From Burkholderiales bacterium (GTDB taxonomy: Bacteria; Pseudomonadota; Gammaproteobacteria; Burkholderiales; Burkholderiaceae_C), in NCBI GenBank assembly GCA_013205525.1, contig JABMMR010000082.1, positions 1 through 6,575 on the forward strand: a stretch of DNA of 6,575 bases, read 5' to 3'. The position numbers and the translations under genes were made by a program. Positions 1 to 6,575 of this stretch are shown here, piece after piece. Position 1 is the stretch's first letter; the number at the start of each line of letters is the position of its first letter. Below the pieces are notes generated by a model. It did no database searches. It was not told where the DNA came from and saw only the letters and a list, made by a program, of their open reading frames with translations.

Positions 1-387
1 AAAGCCTATCCATCGCCACCGATTGGCCCCGCATTGGGTCTACGTGGTTTGAACATCATGGAATTCTGTAAGGCGTTTAACGCCCAGACCCAAGGCGTCG
101 AGCCCGGTCTGCCACTGCCCGTGGTGATTACCGCGTTTGCAGACAAGTCCTTTACTTTCATCATCAAGACGCCGCCTGCGGTTACTTTGATCAAGAAAGC
201 CATCAAGCTTGACAAGGGCTCTTCCAGGCCCCACGTCGACAAGGTTGGTAAGATCACTCGCGCGCAGTTAGAAGACATCGCCAAAGCCAAAATGGTTGAT
301 ATGACGGCTGCCGACTTGGACGCCGCTGTTCGCACCATCGCTGGTTCGGCACGCTCCATGGGCGTGACCGTGGAGGGCGTTGTATGA
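1..387 (+). CDS. rplK: 50S ribosomal protein L11, 5'-truncated
   Basis: L11 binds the GTPase-associated centre of 23S rRNA (helices 43-44) at the base of the L7/L12 stalk. It takes part in factor-dependent GTP hydrolysis and in RelA activation. The frame is open from base 1 to a TGA at 385-387, giving 128 residues; comparison with the usual 142-144 residue family length suggests about 16 N-terminal residues lie outside the window. The proline-rich loop [10 protein letters not shown], the [11 protein letters not shown] segment, the KTPPA segment and the C-terminal signature [16 protein letters not shown] are all present. A TTG at 34 is internal and is not the start. Two residues in the N-terminal loop look unusual: Tyr where the family has Asn (KAYPSPP), and Leu where it has Gln (ALGLRGLN). 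The stop overlaps the rplA start as ATGA, which suggests translational coupling. The L1-binding operator expected upstream of rplK is not in the window. Confidence 0.97.
   Translation, partial: KAYPSPPIGPALGLRGLNIMEFCKAFNAQTQGVEPGLPLPVVITAFADKSFTFIIKTPPAVTLIKKAIKLDKGSSRPHVDKVGKITRAQLEDIAKAKMVDMTAADLDAAVRTIAGSARSMGVTVEGVV
372..376 (+). promoter_or_regulatory. rplA ribosome binding site within rplK
   Basis: GGAGG sits 7 bases before the rplA ATG, inside the last codons of rplK. Together with the ATGA stop/start overlap it fixes the rplA start and points to coupled translation of L11 and L1, which are needed in equal amounts. Confidence 0.85.
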
Positions 388-1079
388 CCAAGCTCACCAA
401 AAAACAAAAAACATTTGACGGCAAAGTCGACTCCAACAAGCTCTATCCTTTTGCTGACGCTTTGGCTATTGTCAAAGAATGCGCAACCGCCAAGTTCGAT
501 GAATCTATCGATGTGGCGGTACAGCTCGGTATTGACGCCAAGAAGTCAGACCAAGTGGTGCGCGGCGCGGTCGTGCTACCCAACGGCACAGGCAAAACAG
601 CACGTGTTGCTGTGTTTGCACAAGGCGCCAAAGCCGAAGAGGCTTTGGCCGCCGGTGCAGACGTGGTCGGTATGGACGATTTGGCAGCCCGCATCAAAGC
701 CGGCGACATGCCTTTCGACGTCGTTATTGCTGCACCCGATGCCATGCGTGTGGTGGGTACCTTGGGTCAAATTTTGGGCCCACGTGGTCTGATGCCCAAC
801 CCCAAAGTGGGCACTGTCACACCCGACGTCGCCACGGCCGTTCGAAACGCCAAAGCGGGTCAAGTGCAGTTTCGCGTTGACAAGGCCGGCATCATTCACG
901 GCACCATCGGTAGGCGCTCATTTGACAGCGACAAGTTGAAAGGTAACTTGTTGGCATTGATCGATGCATTGAACAAAGCCAAGCCAGCTACCAGCAAAGG
1001 TGTTTTCCTGCGCAAGTTGGCCGTGTCCTCCACCATGGGTGTGGGCGTGCGTGTCGATACACAAACCTTGAGCGCCTAA
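384..1079 (+). CDS. rplA: 50S ribosomal protein L1
   Basis: L1 forms the mobile stalk near the ribosomal E site and helps release deacylated tRNA. In many bacteria it also represses its own rplK-rplA mRNA. The product has 231 residues, the normal length. The family signature lies around residues 124-141, including [10 protein letters not shown] at 132-141 in domain II. The C-terminal part of domain I carries HGTIGRRSF, the ALNKAKP segment and the typical [11 protein letters not shown] ending. The ATG at 384 is chosen because it overlaps the rplK TGA by four bases and follows a strong GGAGG (372-376) at a 7-base spacing inside the end of rplK. The N-terminal sequence MTKLTKKQK is family-typical. 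A 7-bp inverted repeat spans the stop codon. No missing motif or frameshift is seen. Confidence 0.98.
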   Translation: MTKLTKKQKTFDGKVDSNKLYPFADALAIVKECATAKFDESIDVAVQLGIDAKKSDQVVRGAVVLPNGTGKTARVAVFAQGAKAEEALAAGADVVGMDDLAARIKAGDMPFDVVIAAPDAMRVVGTLGQILGPRGLMPNPKVGTVTPDVATAVRNAKAGQVQFRVDKAGIIHGTIGRRSFDSDKLKGNLLALIDALNKAKPATSKGVFLRKLAVSSTMGVGVRVDTQTLSA

Positions 1080-1087
1080 AGCGCTCA
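1069..1087 (+). other. Hairpin across the rplA stop codon
   Basis: TGAGCGC and GCGCTCA form a perfect 7-bp inverted repeat around the loop CTAAA, and the loop contains the rplA stop codon. Only a weak T-rich stretch follows (TCAATTTCTTG), so it is a poor intrinsic terminator. It could act as a partial terminator, as an mRNA 3'-end stabiliser or processing site between the rplKA and rplJL parts of the transcript, or be incidental. The pairing is seen directly; the function is inferred. Confidence 0.45.
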
Positions 1088-1158
1088 TCAATTTCTTGTG
1101 TTGCCTGCAAGGGCGGCGCAAGAAGCGGTGGGTCGAGCCGGTTGAAAAACAGGCCCGA

Positions 1159-1220
1159 GCCATCCAAGACCGTTGGCGTGCAACCTGTTTGCACTTAATT
1201 CACCAGCCAACGCAGATGGC
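1159..1220 (+). promoter_or_regulatory. L10 leader: autoregulatory RNA element upstream of rplJ
   Basis: Three coaxial stems fit the known proteobacterial L10 leader. The outer stem is GCCATC (1159-1164) with GATGGC (1215-1220). A lopsided internal loop follows, CAAGAC (1165-1170) opposite CA (1213-1214). The middle stem is CGTTGGC (1171-1177) with GCCAACG (1206-1212). The apical hairpin is GTGCAA (1178-1183) with TTGCAC (1189-1194) over the loop CCTGT, and an unpaired 3' strand TTAATTCACCA (1195-1205) completes it. As I recall the E. coli rplJ leader, it has the same order: CCGUC, GAAGAC, a CGCAGG/CCUGCG stem, an apical hairpin followed by UUAAUC, then UA and GACGG. The stems differ in sequence yet keep pairing, while the AAGAC and TTAAT unpaired segments are kept. 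In E. coli the L10-L12 complex binds this kink-turn-like site and represses rplJ-rplL translation; the same role is inferred here. Confidence 0.85.
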
Positions 1221-1249
1221 GATCCCGCTGAAAAGATTTTTTCTTGACA

Positions 1250-1292
1250 GTCAGGTCGCTGCAAAAGTAGCGTGTTGAAGGGGCAACCTGAC
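1250..1292 (+). promoter_or_regulatory. Second leader hairpin between the L10 site and the rplJ RBS
   Basis: GTCAGGT (1250-1256) pairs perfectly with ACCTGAC (1286-1292). Stacked directly on it, CGCTGC (1257-1262) pairs with GTAGCG (1267-1272), including one G-U, around an AAAA tetraloop. The 3' strand keeps a 13-base bulge (1273-1285), whose GTTG can alternatively pair with CAAC at 1284-1287. The structure ends 10 bases before the rplJ Shine-Dalgarno. It is a likely second domain of the rplJ leader that could pass the state of the upstream L10 site to the ribosome binding site. That role is inferred; the base pairing is seen. A T6 run (1237-1242) lies just upstream. Confidence 0.55.
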
Positions 1293-1302
1293 AACACATT
1301 TT

Positions 1303-1309
1303 GAAGGAG
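1303..1309 (+). promoter_or_regulatory. rplJ ribosome binding site deciding a TTG start
   Basis: GAAGGAG lies 6 bases before TTG at 1316. It is the only good Shine-Dalgarno near the 5' end of this frame, and the next in-frame ATG is 26 codons further in, inside the conserved MAEYRG segment. This decides the non-ATG start. Confidence 0.88.
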
Positions 1310-1315
1310 TAGACC

Positions 1316-1816
1316 TTGAGTCTGAATCGCAGTGAAAAAGAAGCAGTTGTCGCCGAAGTGGCGGGACTTGCTGCACAAGCGCAGACGCTGGTGATGGCGG
1401 AATACCGCGGCATCACGGTCGCTGACATGATCAAGTTTCGCGCCAGTGCGCGCAGCCATGGCGTTTCCCTGAGTGTGTTGAAAAACACCTTGGCCCGCCG
1501 TGCTGTCGCTGGTACGTCATTTGAAGGTGTCGCAGACCAGATGACCGGACCGCTGATCTATGGGTTTTCTGTGGATGCAGTGGCAGCCGCGAAAGTGGTT
1601 GCCGATTTCGCCAAGACCAACGACAAGTTGGTGATTCGCGGTGGTGCATTTGCCGGAAAAACTTTGGATGTCAACGGCGTCAAACAACTGGCCAGCATTC
1701 CTTCCAAGGAAGTCTTGCTTGCGCAATTGTGTGGCTTGCTCATGTCGCCCATGTCTCGTACCGCGGTGGTGCTTGGCGCCTTGGCGGCGAAAAAAGGCGA
1801 AGCGGTTGCAGCCTGA
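1316..1816 (+). CDS. rplJ: 50S ribosomal protein L10 (stalk base)
   Basis: L10 anchors the L7/L12 dimers to the 50S subunit and binds 23S rRNA beside L11. In complex with L12 it is also the translational repressor of its own operon. The product has 166 residues (E. coli has 165). The N-terminal RNA-binding domain contains NRSEKEAV (4-11), [12 protein letters not shown] (27-38), [11 protein letters not shown] (54-64) and TGPLIYGFS (77-85). [21 protein letters not shown] (118-138) leads to the C-terminal helix [17 protein letters not shown] (144-160), where L7/L12 N-terminal dimers dock. Translation starts at TTG, supported by GAAGGAG 6 bases upstream and by the family-typical [10 protein letters not shown] after it. 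The C-terminal tail ends soon after the helix, shorter than the Ala/Pro-rich tails I recall for some relatives. rplL follows after 66 bases in the same operon. Confidence 0.97.
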   Translation: MSLNRSEKEAVVAEVAGLAAQAQTLVMAEYRGITVADMIKFRASARSHGVSLSVLKNTLARRAVAGTSFEGVADQMTGPLIYGFSVDAVAAAKVVADFAKTNDKLVIRGGAFAGKTLDVNGVKQLASIPSKEVLLAQLCGLLMSPMSRTAVVLGALAAKKGEAVAA

Positions 1817-1840
1817 GCTGTTAACCCATTCAAAAAATTT

Positions 1841-1860
1841 GGCCTCCCCAAGTGGTGGCC
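1841..1860 (+). other. Short hairpin in the rplJ-rplL spacer
   Basis: GGCC (1841-1844) pairs with GGCC (1857-1860) and CC (1846-1847) with GG (1854-1855), with one T-T mismatch, around a 6-base loop. It stands 10 bases before the rplL Shine-Dalgarno AAGGA (1871-1875) and has no T-run after it, so it is not a terminator. It may stabilise the rplL mRNA or influence the higher output of L7/L12 relative to L10. The rest of the 66-base spacer is AT-rich and featureless. Confidence 0.4.
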
Positions 1861-1882
1861 CTGAAAAATTAAGGAAACATTT

Positions 1883-2260
1883 ATGTCATTCGATAAAGAC
1901 GCATTTTTGACCGCTTTGGACAGCATGACGGTCATGGAACTCAACGAATTGGTCAAAGCCATCGAAGAGAAATTTGGTGTCAGTGCTGCAGCCATGGCGG
2001 CCCCTGCTGCGGCGGGTGGTGGCGCTGGCGCTGCTGCTGCTGAAGAGCAAACCGAGTTCAACGTGATGTTGCTAGAAGCTGGCGCAAACAAAGTTTCCGT
2101 CATCAAGGCTGTGCGCGAAATCACCGGTTTGGGCTTGAAAGAAGCCAAAGACTTGGTTGACGGCGCACCTAAAGCTGTCAAAGAAGGCGCGACCAAAGCC
2201 GATGCTGAAACAGCCAAGAAGAAATTGGAAGAAGCTGGCGCCAAGGTCGAACTCAAATAA
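1883..2260 (+). CDS. rplL: 50S ribosomal protein L7/L12
   Basis: This is the flexible multicopy stalk protein that recruits and stimulates the translational GTPases EF-Tu, EF-G, IF2 and RF3. It has 125 residues, which is normal. Residues 1-33 are the N-terminal dimerisation and L10-binding domain ([19 protein letters not shown] at 15-33). Residues about 35-53 form the Ala/Gly-rich hinge. Residues about 58-125 form the globular factor-binding domain, with [20 protein letters not shown] at 67-86 and the conserved basic face residues Lys70, Lys75, Arg78, Lys86 and Lys89. The ATG at 1883 follows AAGGA (1871-1875) with 7 bases between. It sits downstream of rplJ, and an attenuator-like hairpin begins 12 bases after its stop. 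No anomalies are seen. Confidence 0.98.
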   Translation: MSFDKDAFLTALDSMTVMELNELVKAIEEKFGVSAAAMAAPAAAGGGAGAAAAEEQTEFNVMLLEAGANKVSVIKAVREITGLGLKEAKDLVDGAPKAVKEGATKADAETAKKKLEEAGAKVELK

Positions 2261-2272
2261 ACCTAGCGTTAC

Positions 2273-2308
2273 AAAGGCTGGCTACTCCTAACGGGGTGCC
2301 GGCCTTTT
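2273..2308 (+). terminator. Attenuator-like hairpin between rplL and rpoB
   Basis: AAAGGCTGGC (2273-2282) pairs with GCCGGCCTTT (2298-2307) with one G-U. After a single bulged T (2283), ACTCC (2284-2288) pairs with GGGGT (2293-2297) over a TAAC tetraloop, giving about 15 pairs. The U-tract is only TTTT (2305-2308), mostly used in the stem base, so termination should be partial. E. coli has a partial terminator at the same place that lowers rpoBC transcription relative to rplJL; this is very likely the equivalent. Confidence 0.8.
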
Positions 2309-2380
2309 GTGCTCTCAGAGCACACCCCAGAGAGGCCGCAATCGCTTCTCTGGAGTGTCTTCTGATCTGACTGCAGAAGA
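2309..2380 (+). promoter_or_regulatory. Tandem hairpins in the rpoB leader, proximal set
   Basis: Three structures follow the attenuator without a gap. The first is a near-complete palindrome, GTGCTCT-C-AGAGCAC (2309-2323). The second is a 14-pair hairpin at 2322-2358: ACAC with GTGT, one C-A mismatch, CCAGAGA with TCTCTGG, then GGC with a G-U closing GCT around loop CGCAATC. The third is TCTTCTG (2358-2364) with CAGAAGA (2374-2380). Neighbouring hairpins share one or two bases, so they partly compete. The long imperfect helix at 2322-2358 is a possible RNase III target, as the E. coli rplL-rpoB spacer has an RNase III processing site. That role is inferred. Confidence 0.5.
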
Positions 2381-2412
2381 ACCTTGGTTCGGGTTGTGTG
2401 CAATGCGCGACC

Positions 2413-2476
2413 GTCCGCCAACGCTGGTAGTGGCCAGCGGACCAAGCCAACGCGCAGGTGAAAACTGCCTGCGTGT
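2413..2476 (+). promoter_or_regulatory. Tandem hairpins in the rpoB leader, distal set
   Basis: GTCCGC (2413-2418) pairs with GCGGAC (2437-2442). An alternative, mutually exclusive fold uses CGCTGG (2422-2427) with CCAGCG (2434-2439) over the loop TAGTGG. Next, ACGCGCAGG (2450-2458) pairs with CCTGCGTGT (2468-2476) with one G-U, around an A-rich loop. The last stem ends 26 bases before the rpoB Shine-Dalgarno. The alternative pairing is compatible with a switching leader, but this is only inferred. Confidence 0.45.
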
Positions 2477-2502
2477 GAACAGTCGCCGAGAGAAATCAGT
2501 CC

Positions 2503-2507
2503 GGAGA
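2503..2507 (+). promoter_or_regulatory. rpoB ribosome binding site
   Basis: GGAGA lies 4 bases before the ATG at 2512, in the unstructured end of the leader (GTCCGGAGAATTT). It supports the rpoB start together with the family-typical [10 protein letters not shown] opening. Confidence 0.8.
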
Positions 2508-2511
2508 ATTT

Positions 2512-5500
2512 ATGGCCTACACATTTACCGAACGCAAGCGTATTCGCAAGAGTTTTGGCAGCCGCGACAGCGTGCTGGAAGTCCCCTACCTGTTACAAAT
2601 GCAAAAAGATGCCTACACCGCATTTTTGCAAGCAGACACCCCCCCAAAAAAGCGCACCTCTGAAGGCTTGCAAGCAGCATTCGAAGCGGCTTTCCCCATC
2701 GTCTCGCACAATGGTTTTGTCGAGATGAAGTACCTTGAGTACAACTTGGCGCGTCCCGCTTTTGATGTGCGCGAATGCCAAACTCGAGGACTTACTTTTT
2801 CCTCGGCTGTTCGTGCGCGAGTTCAGTTGATTATTTATGACCGTGACTCTTCCACACCCCAATCCAAGGTGGTCAAGGAAGTCAAAGAGCAAGAGGTCTA
2901 CATGGGCGAAGTGCCTTTGATGACCGACAAAGGCTCTTTCATTATCAACGGCACAGAGCGCGTGATCGTGTCTCAGTTGCATCGCTCGCCCGGCGTGTTC
3001 TTCGAGCACGACAAAGGGAAAACCCACAGCTCCGGCAAATTGCTGTTCAGTGCACGCATCATCCCTTACCGTGGCTCATGGCTGGACTATGAGTTCGACC
3101 CCAAAGATATTTTGTATTTCCGCGTCGACCGTCGTCGCAAAATGCCAGTCACCATTTTGCTCAAAGCCATTGGTTTGACGCCTGAAGCCATTTTGGCCAA
3201 CTTCTTCGTTAATGACACTTTCAAAATGATGGACAGTGGCGCACAAATGGCTTTTGTCGCCGAGCGCTTGCGCGGTGAAGTCGCGCGCTTTGACATCACC
3301 GATAAATCCGGCAATGTGGTGGTCGCTAAAGACAAACGCATCACTGCGCGCCACACCCGAGAAATGGAAACAACTGGTACCACCCATGTGTCTGTGCCTG
3401 AAGATTTCCTGATCGGTCGCGTGGTCGCCCGCAACATCATCGAAGAAGAGACCGGCGAAATCATTGCCAAGGCCAATGAAGAACTGACTGAAGTGCTGTT
3501 GAAAAAATTGCGCTCAAGCGGCGTTCAAGACTTAGAGTGCATCTACACCAATGAACTTGATCAAGGCTCCTATATTTCACAAACCCTGCGCATAGACGAG
3601 ACTGCCGACGAATTTGCCGCTCGTGTCGCCATCTACCGCATGATGCGCCCTGGCGAGCCGCCCACCGAAGATGCAGTGCAAGCCTTGTTTCAGCGTTTGT
3701 TTTACAACCCAGACACCTACGACTTGTCACGTGTCGGTCGCATGAAGTTCAATGCTCGCGTGGGTCGTGAAGACTCTACCGGCCCCATGGTTCTCAATAA
3801 CGAAGACATTTTGGCGGTGGTCAAAATCTTGGTTGACTTGCGCAATGGCCGCGGTGAAGTCGACGACATTGATCACCTGGGAAACCGCCGTGTGCGTTGT
3901 GTGGGCGAGTTGGCTGAAAACCAATACCGCACCGGTTTGGCGCGTATTGAAAAGGCGGTGAAGGAGCGTTTGGGTCAAGCCGAGCAAGAGCCTTTGATGC
4001 CGCATGACCTGATCAATTCCAAGCCTATTTCTGCAGCGCTCAAAGAGTTTTTTGGCGCGTCGCAGTTGTCGCAGTTCATGGACCAAACCAACCCCTTGTC
4101 TGAGATCACGCACAAGCGTCGTGTCTCTGCCCTTGGCCCAGGCGGTTTGACGCGTGAGCGTGCAGGTTTTGAAGTGCGGGACGTGCACGTGACCCATTAC
4201 GGTCGTGTATGTCCCATTGAAACACCTGAGGGCCCCAACATTGGTTTGATCAACTCGCTGTCTTTGTATGCGCGCTTGAACGAATACGGTTTCATTGAAA
4301 CACCTTACCGCCAAGTGATTGACGGCAAAGTGACCATGGAAATTGATTACCTGTCAGCCATAGAAGAAGCCAAATACGTGATTGCTCAGGCCAACGCCTT
4401 GTTGGACAAAGAAGACCGGTTGATTGGTGACTTGGTGTCTGCTCGTGAAAAGGGCGAATCGATTTTGTGTGGCAAAGAGCGCGTTCAGTACATGGACGTG
4501 TCGCCCGCGCAGATCGTCTCGGTGGCCGCTTCCTTGGTGCCCTTCTTGGAGCATGATGACGCCAACCGCGCTTTGATGGGCGCCAATATGCAGCGCCAAG
4601 CCGTGCCTGTGTTGCGCCCTGAGAAAGCATTTGTGGGTACCGGTATTGAGCGGGTTGCGGCGATCGACTCTGGCACCGTGGTCACCGCCTTGCGTGGAGG
4701 TGTTGTCGATTATGTAGACGCCACCCGTATCGTGGTGCGTGTGAACGATGCAGAAACTCAAGCGGGTGAAGTGGGTGTAGACATTTACAACCTCATCAAA
4801 TACCAGCGTTCAAACCAAAACACCAACATCCATCAACGCCCCATCGTCAAGCGCGGCGACAAACTCGCCAAAGGTGATGTGGTGGCCGATGGTGCATCAA
4901 CCGACTTGGGCGAATTGGCCTTGGGTCAAAACATGTTGGTGGCCTTCATGCCGTGGAATGGCTACAACTTCGAAGACTCCATCCTCATCTCTGAGCGTGT
5001 GGTGGCTGAGGACCGTTACACCTCCATACACATTGAAGAACTCGTGGTGATGGCGCGCGACACCAAGTTGGGCGCAGAAGAAATCACCCGCGACATCCCC
5101 AATTTGGCTGAGCAACAAATCAACCGATTGGACGAGTCGGGCATCATCTTTGTGGGCGCTGAAGTTCAACCAGGCGATGTCTTGGTGGGCAAGGTCACCC
5201 CCAAAGGCGAAACCACTTTAACGCCAGAAGAAAAATTGCTGCGCGCCATCTTTGGTGAAAAAGCCTCGGACGTGAAAGATACTTCTTTGCGCGTCGACCA
5301 AGGCTCACAAGGCACGGTTATCGATGTGCAGGTGTTCACCCGCGAAGGCATTGTGCGCGACAAACGCGCTCAGCAAATCATTGACGATGAATTGAAGCGC
5401 TTTCGTTTGGACTTGAATGACCAACTGCGCATTGTGGAAGCGGATGCGTTTGACCGTATTGGCAAACTGCTCAACGGCAAAACCGCCAATGGCGGCCCCA

Positions 5501-6575
5501 ACAAACTGCCCAAAGGCAGCAAGATCGACAAAGCCTATTTGGACAGCGTGGAGAAGTTCCATTGGTTCGACATCCGTCCTGCTGATGAAGACACGGCCTC
5601 ACAGCTTGAAAGCATTAAAAACGCTTTAACCCAAACCCGACACAGTTTTGATTTGGCGTTTGAAGAGAAGCGCAAAAAACTTACCCAAGGCGACGAGTTG
5701 CCGGCCGGTGTGTTGAAGATGGTCAAGGTCTACTTGGCGGTCAAGCGTCGCTTGCAACCAGGTGACAAGATGGCCGGTCGCCATGGCAACAAAGGCGTGG
5801 TCTCCAAAATTGTGCCCGTCGAAGACATGCCTTACATGGCCGACGGCACACCCGTTGACATCGTGCTCAATCCTTTGGGGGTGCCTTCACGCATGAATGT
5901 GGGACAAGTTTTGGAAGTGCATTTGGGCTGGGCTGCCAAGGGTATTGGTTACCAACTGGGCCAGATGATGCAAGAAGAAGCCAAGACAGCCGAGATCCGC
6001 ACTTTCTTAGAGACCTTGTACAACAGTACAGGGCACAAGGAAGAGTTGAGCAAGCTGGCCGACAAAGAAATCAAGGAAATGGCTCTCAACCTCTCCACAG
6101 GTGTACCTTTTGCAACACCGGTGTTCGATGGCGCTTCAGAAGAAGACATTCGTACCATGTTGAAACTGGCTTACCCAGAAGAGGTGGTGAAGGCCAAGGG
6201 CTTGACGCCCGCACGCACCCAAGCTAATTTGTTTGACGGCCGCACCGGCGACGCTTTTGAGCGCCCCACCACCGTGGGCTATATGCATGTGCTGAAACTT
6301 CACCATTTGGTGGACGACAAAATGCATGCACGCTCCACCGGCCCTTACAGCTTGGTCACACAACAACCGCTGGGCGGCAAGGCCCAGTTTGGCGGTCAAC
6401 GCTTTGGCGAGATGGAGGTATGGGCTTTGGAAGCCTATGGTGCCTCTTACACCCTGCAAGAAATGCTCACCGTCAAATCTGACGACGTGCAAGGTCGAAC
6501 CAAGGTTTACGAAAGCATCGTCAAAGGCGAACACGCTATCGAAGCGGGCATGCCCGAATCGTTCAATGTGTTGGT
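2512..6575 (+). CDS. rpoB: RNA polymerase beta subunit, 3'-truncated
   Basis: RpoB is the beta subunit of the core RNA polymerase; with beta' it forms the catalytic cleft and the rifampicin pocket. I read the frame codon by codon from 2512 to the edge: 1354 complete codons plus two bases, with no stop or frameshift. By comparison with about 1370 residues in comamonads, some 16 C-terminal residues are missing. The N-terminus [16 protein letters not shown] is typical. The rifampicin region ([15 protein letters not shown]... to GPGGL) covers residues 515-546. The NFEDS motif (819-823) has Glu821 and Asp822, matching E. coli E813 and D814. The family signature [13 protein letters not shown] is at 1085-1097 (the leading Gly is 1084) with Lys1086 and Lys1094, matching E. 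coli K1065 and K1073. Offsets to E. coli of 8 and then 21 show about 13 extra residues between them, in the lineage-variable segment around 960-1060. rpoC is expected just downstream. Confidence 0.98.
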   Translation, partial: MAYTFTERKRIRKSFGSRDSVLEVPYLLQMQKDAYTAFLQADTPPKKRTSEGLQAAFEAAFPIVSHNGFVEMKYLEYNLARPAFDVRECQTRGLTFSSAVRARVQLIIYDRDSSTPQSKVVKEVKEQEVYMGEVPLMTDKGSFIINGTERVIVSQLHRSPGVFFEHDKGKTHSSGKLLFSARIIPYRGSWLDYEFDPKDILYFRVDRRRKMPVTILLKAIGLTPEAILANFFVNDTFKMMDSGAQMAFVAERLRGEVARFDITDKSGNVVVAKDKRITARHTREMETTGTTHVSVPEDFLIGRVVARNIIEEETGEIIAKANEELTEVLLKKLRSSGVQDLECIYTNELDQGSYISQTLRIDETADEFAARVAIYRMMRPGEPPTEDAVQALFQRLFYNPDTYDLSRVGRMKFNARVGREDSTGPMVLNNEDILAVVKILVDLRNGRGEVDDIDHLGNRRVRCVGELAENQYRTGLARIEKAVKERLGQAEQEPLMPHDLINSKPISAALKEFFGASQLSQFMDQTNPLSEITHKRRVSALGPGGLTRERAGFEVRDVHVTHYGRVCPIETPEGPNIGLINSLSLYARLNEYGFIETPYRQVIDGKVTMEIDYLSAIEEAKYVIAQANALLDKEDRLIGDLVSAREKGESILCGKERVQYMDVSPAQIVSVAASLVPFLEHDDANRALMGANMQRQAVPVLRPEKAFVGTGIERVAAIDSGTVVTALRGGVVDYVDATRIVVRVNDAETQAGEVGVDIYNLIKYQRSNQNTNIHQRPIVKRGDKLAKGDVVADGASTDLGELALGQNMLVAFMPWNGYNFEDSILISERVVAEDRYTSIHIEELVVMARDTKLGAEEITRDIPNLAEQQINRLDESGIIFVGAEVQPGDVLVGKVTPKGETTLTPEEKLLRAIFGEKASDVKDTSLRVDQGSQGTVIDVQVFTREGIVRDKRAQQIIDDELKRFRLDLNDQLRIVEADAFDRIGKLLNGKTANGGPNKLPKGSKIDKAYLDSVEKFHWFDIRPADEDTASQLESIKNALTQTRHSFDLAFEEKRKKLTQGDELPAGVLKMVKVYLAVKRRLQPGDKMAGRHGNKGVVSKIVPVEDMPYMADGTPVDIVLNPLGVPSRMNVGQVLEVHLGWAAKGIGYQLGQMMQEEAKTAEIRTFLETLYNSTGHKEELSKLADKEIKEMALNLSTGVPFATPVFDGASEEDIRTMLKLAYPEEVVKAKGLTPARTQANLFDGRTGDAFERPTTVGYMHVLKLHHLVDDKMHARSTGPYSLVTQQPLGGKAQFGGQRFGEMEVWALEAYGASYTLQEMLTVKSDDVQGRTKVYESIVKGEHAIEAGMPESFNVL

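Noticed and set aside
34..36. TTG as the rplK start
   Set aside because: Family-conserved L11 residues (PSPPIGPAL) are encoded upstream of it in the same frame back to base 1, so the gene is truncated by the window edge.
1173..1199. TTGGCG with CTTAAT as a promoter
   Set aside because: Spacing is only 15 and both boxes lie inside paired or conserved unpaired parts of the L10 leader; the leader explains the sequence better. No convincing promoter is visible in the rplA-rplJ gap.
1244..1273. TTGACA (1244-1249) with TAGCGT (1268-1273) as a sigma70 promoter for rplJ
   Set aside because: The -35 is perfect, but the spacing is 18 and the -10 matches only three positions. Starting there would cut away the L10 leader and split the 1250-1292 hairpin, so it is more likely chance overlap with RNA structure.
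1558..2256. 232-codon reverse-strand open frame across rplJ and rplL
   Set aside because: It lies opposite two certain genes, reads Ala/Ser-rich as expected for the complement of Ala-rich L10 and L7/L12, and resembles no family I know.
2307..2663. 118-codon forward open frame over the rpoB leader and start
   Set aside because: It is out of frame with rpoB, starts at TTG inside the attenuator base, has no family resemblance and runs through structured leader RNA.
3727..4314. 195-codon reverse-strand open frame inside rpoB, and similar reverse frames in 2593-6534
   Set aside because: rpoB is a clean, strongly conserved coding frame; the reverse frames are side effects of its codon bias, with no ribosome binding site or recognisable domain.
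1..6575. Mobile element, CRISPR array, tRNA, riboswitch for a small molecule, or a novel accessory system
   Set aside because: Both strands were read. The window is filled by five core genes with short gaps explained by leader and attenuator RNA; no direct-repeat array, transposase motif, tRNA fold or foreign-looking segment was seen.

Overview
The window is an ordinary, well-conserved core-genome locus: the ribosomal protein / RNA polymerase cluster rplK-rplA-rplJ-rplL-rpoB, with every gene on the plus strand. rplK lacks its start (about 16 residues) at the left edge. rpoB runs off the right edge about 16 residues before its expected end. The RpoB, L1, L10 and L7/L12 sequences look like Betaproteobacteria, order Burkholderiales, most likely family Comamonadaceae. 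The basis is the RpoB N-terminus ([16 protein letters not shown]), L10 opening with [11 protein letters not shown] from a TTG codon, and strong use of TTG for leucine at moderate GC. A freshwater comamonad such as Limnohabitans or Rhodoferax would fit, but genus cannot be proven from sequence reading alone.

Layout: rplK (1-387, partial) overlaps rplA (384-1079) by four bases. A 236-base gap follows. It carries a textbook L10 leader (1159-1220) and a second large hairpin (1250-1292) ahead of rplJ (1316-1816, TTG start). A 66-base spacer with a short hairpin leads to rplL (1883-2260). A 251-base leader follows, beginning with an attenuator-like hairpin (2273-2307) and continuing with a chain of further hairpins up to the rpoB ribosome binding site. 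rpoB (2512 to the edge) reads as one open frame with no stop or frameshift. No stretch of 300 bases or more lacks a gene.

The genes work together in translation and transcription. L11 and L10-(L12)n form the GTPase-associated stalk region of the 50S subunit, and L1 forms the opposite stalk at the E site. RpoB is the beta subunit of RNA polymerase. The control logic appears to sit in the non-coding RNA. L10 or its L12 complex would bind the 1159-1220 leader and repress rplJ-rplL. The hairpin after rplL would let only part of the transcription continue into rpoB, matching high ribosomal protein demand with lower polymerase demand.

I found no mobile element, CRISPR array, tRNA or rRNA gene, defence system or novel accessory gene. 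The points worth a second look are the RNA structures in the two long gaps and two unusual substitutions in the conserved N-terminal loop of L11.
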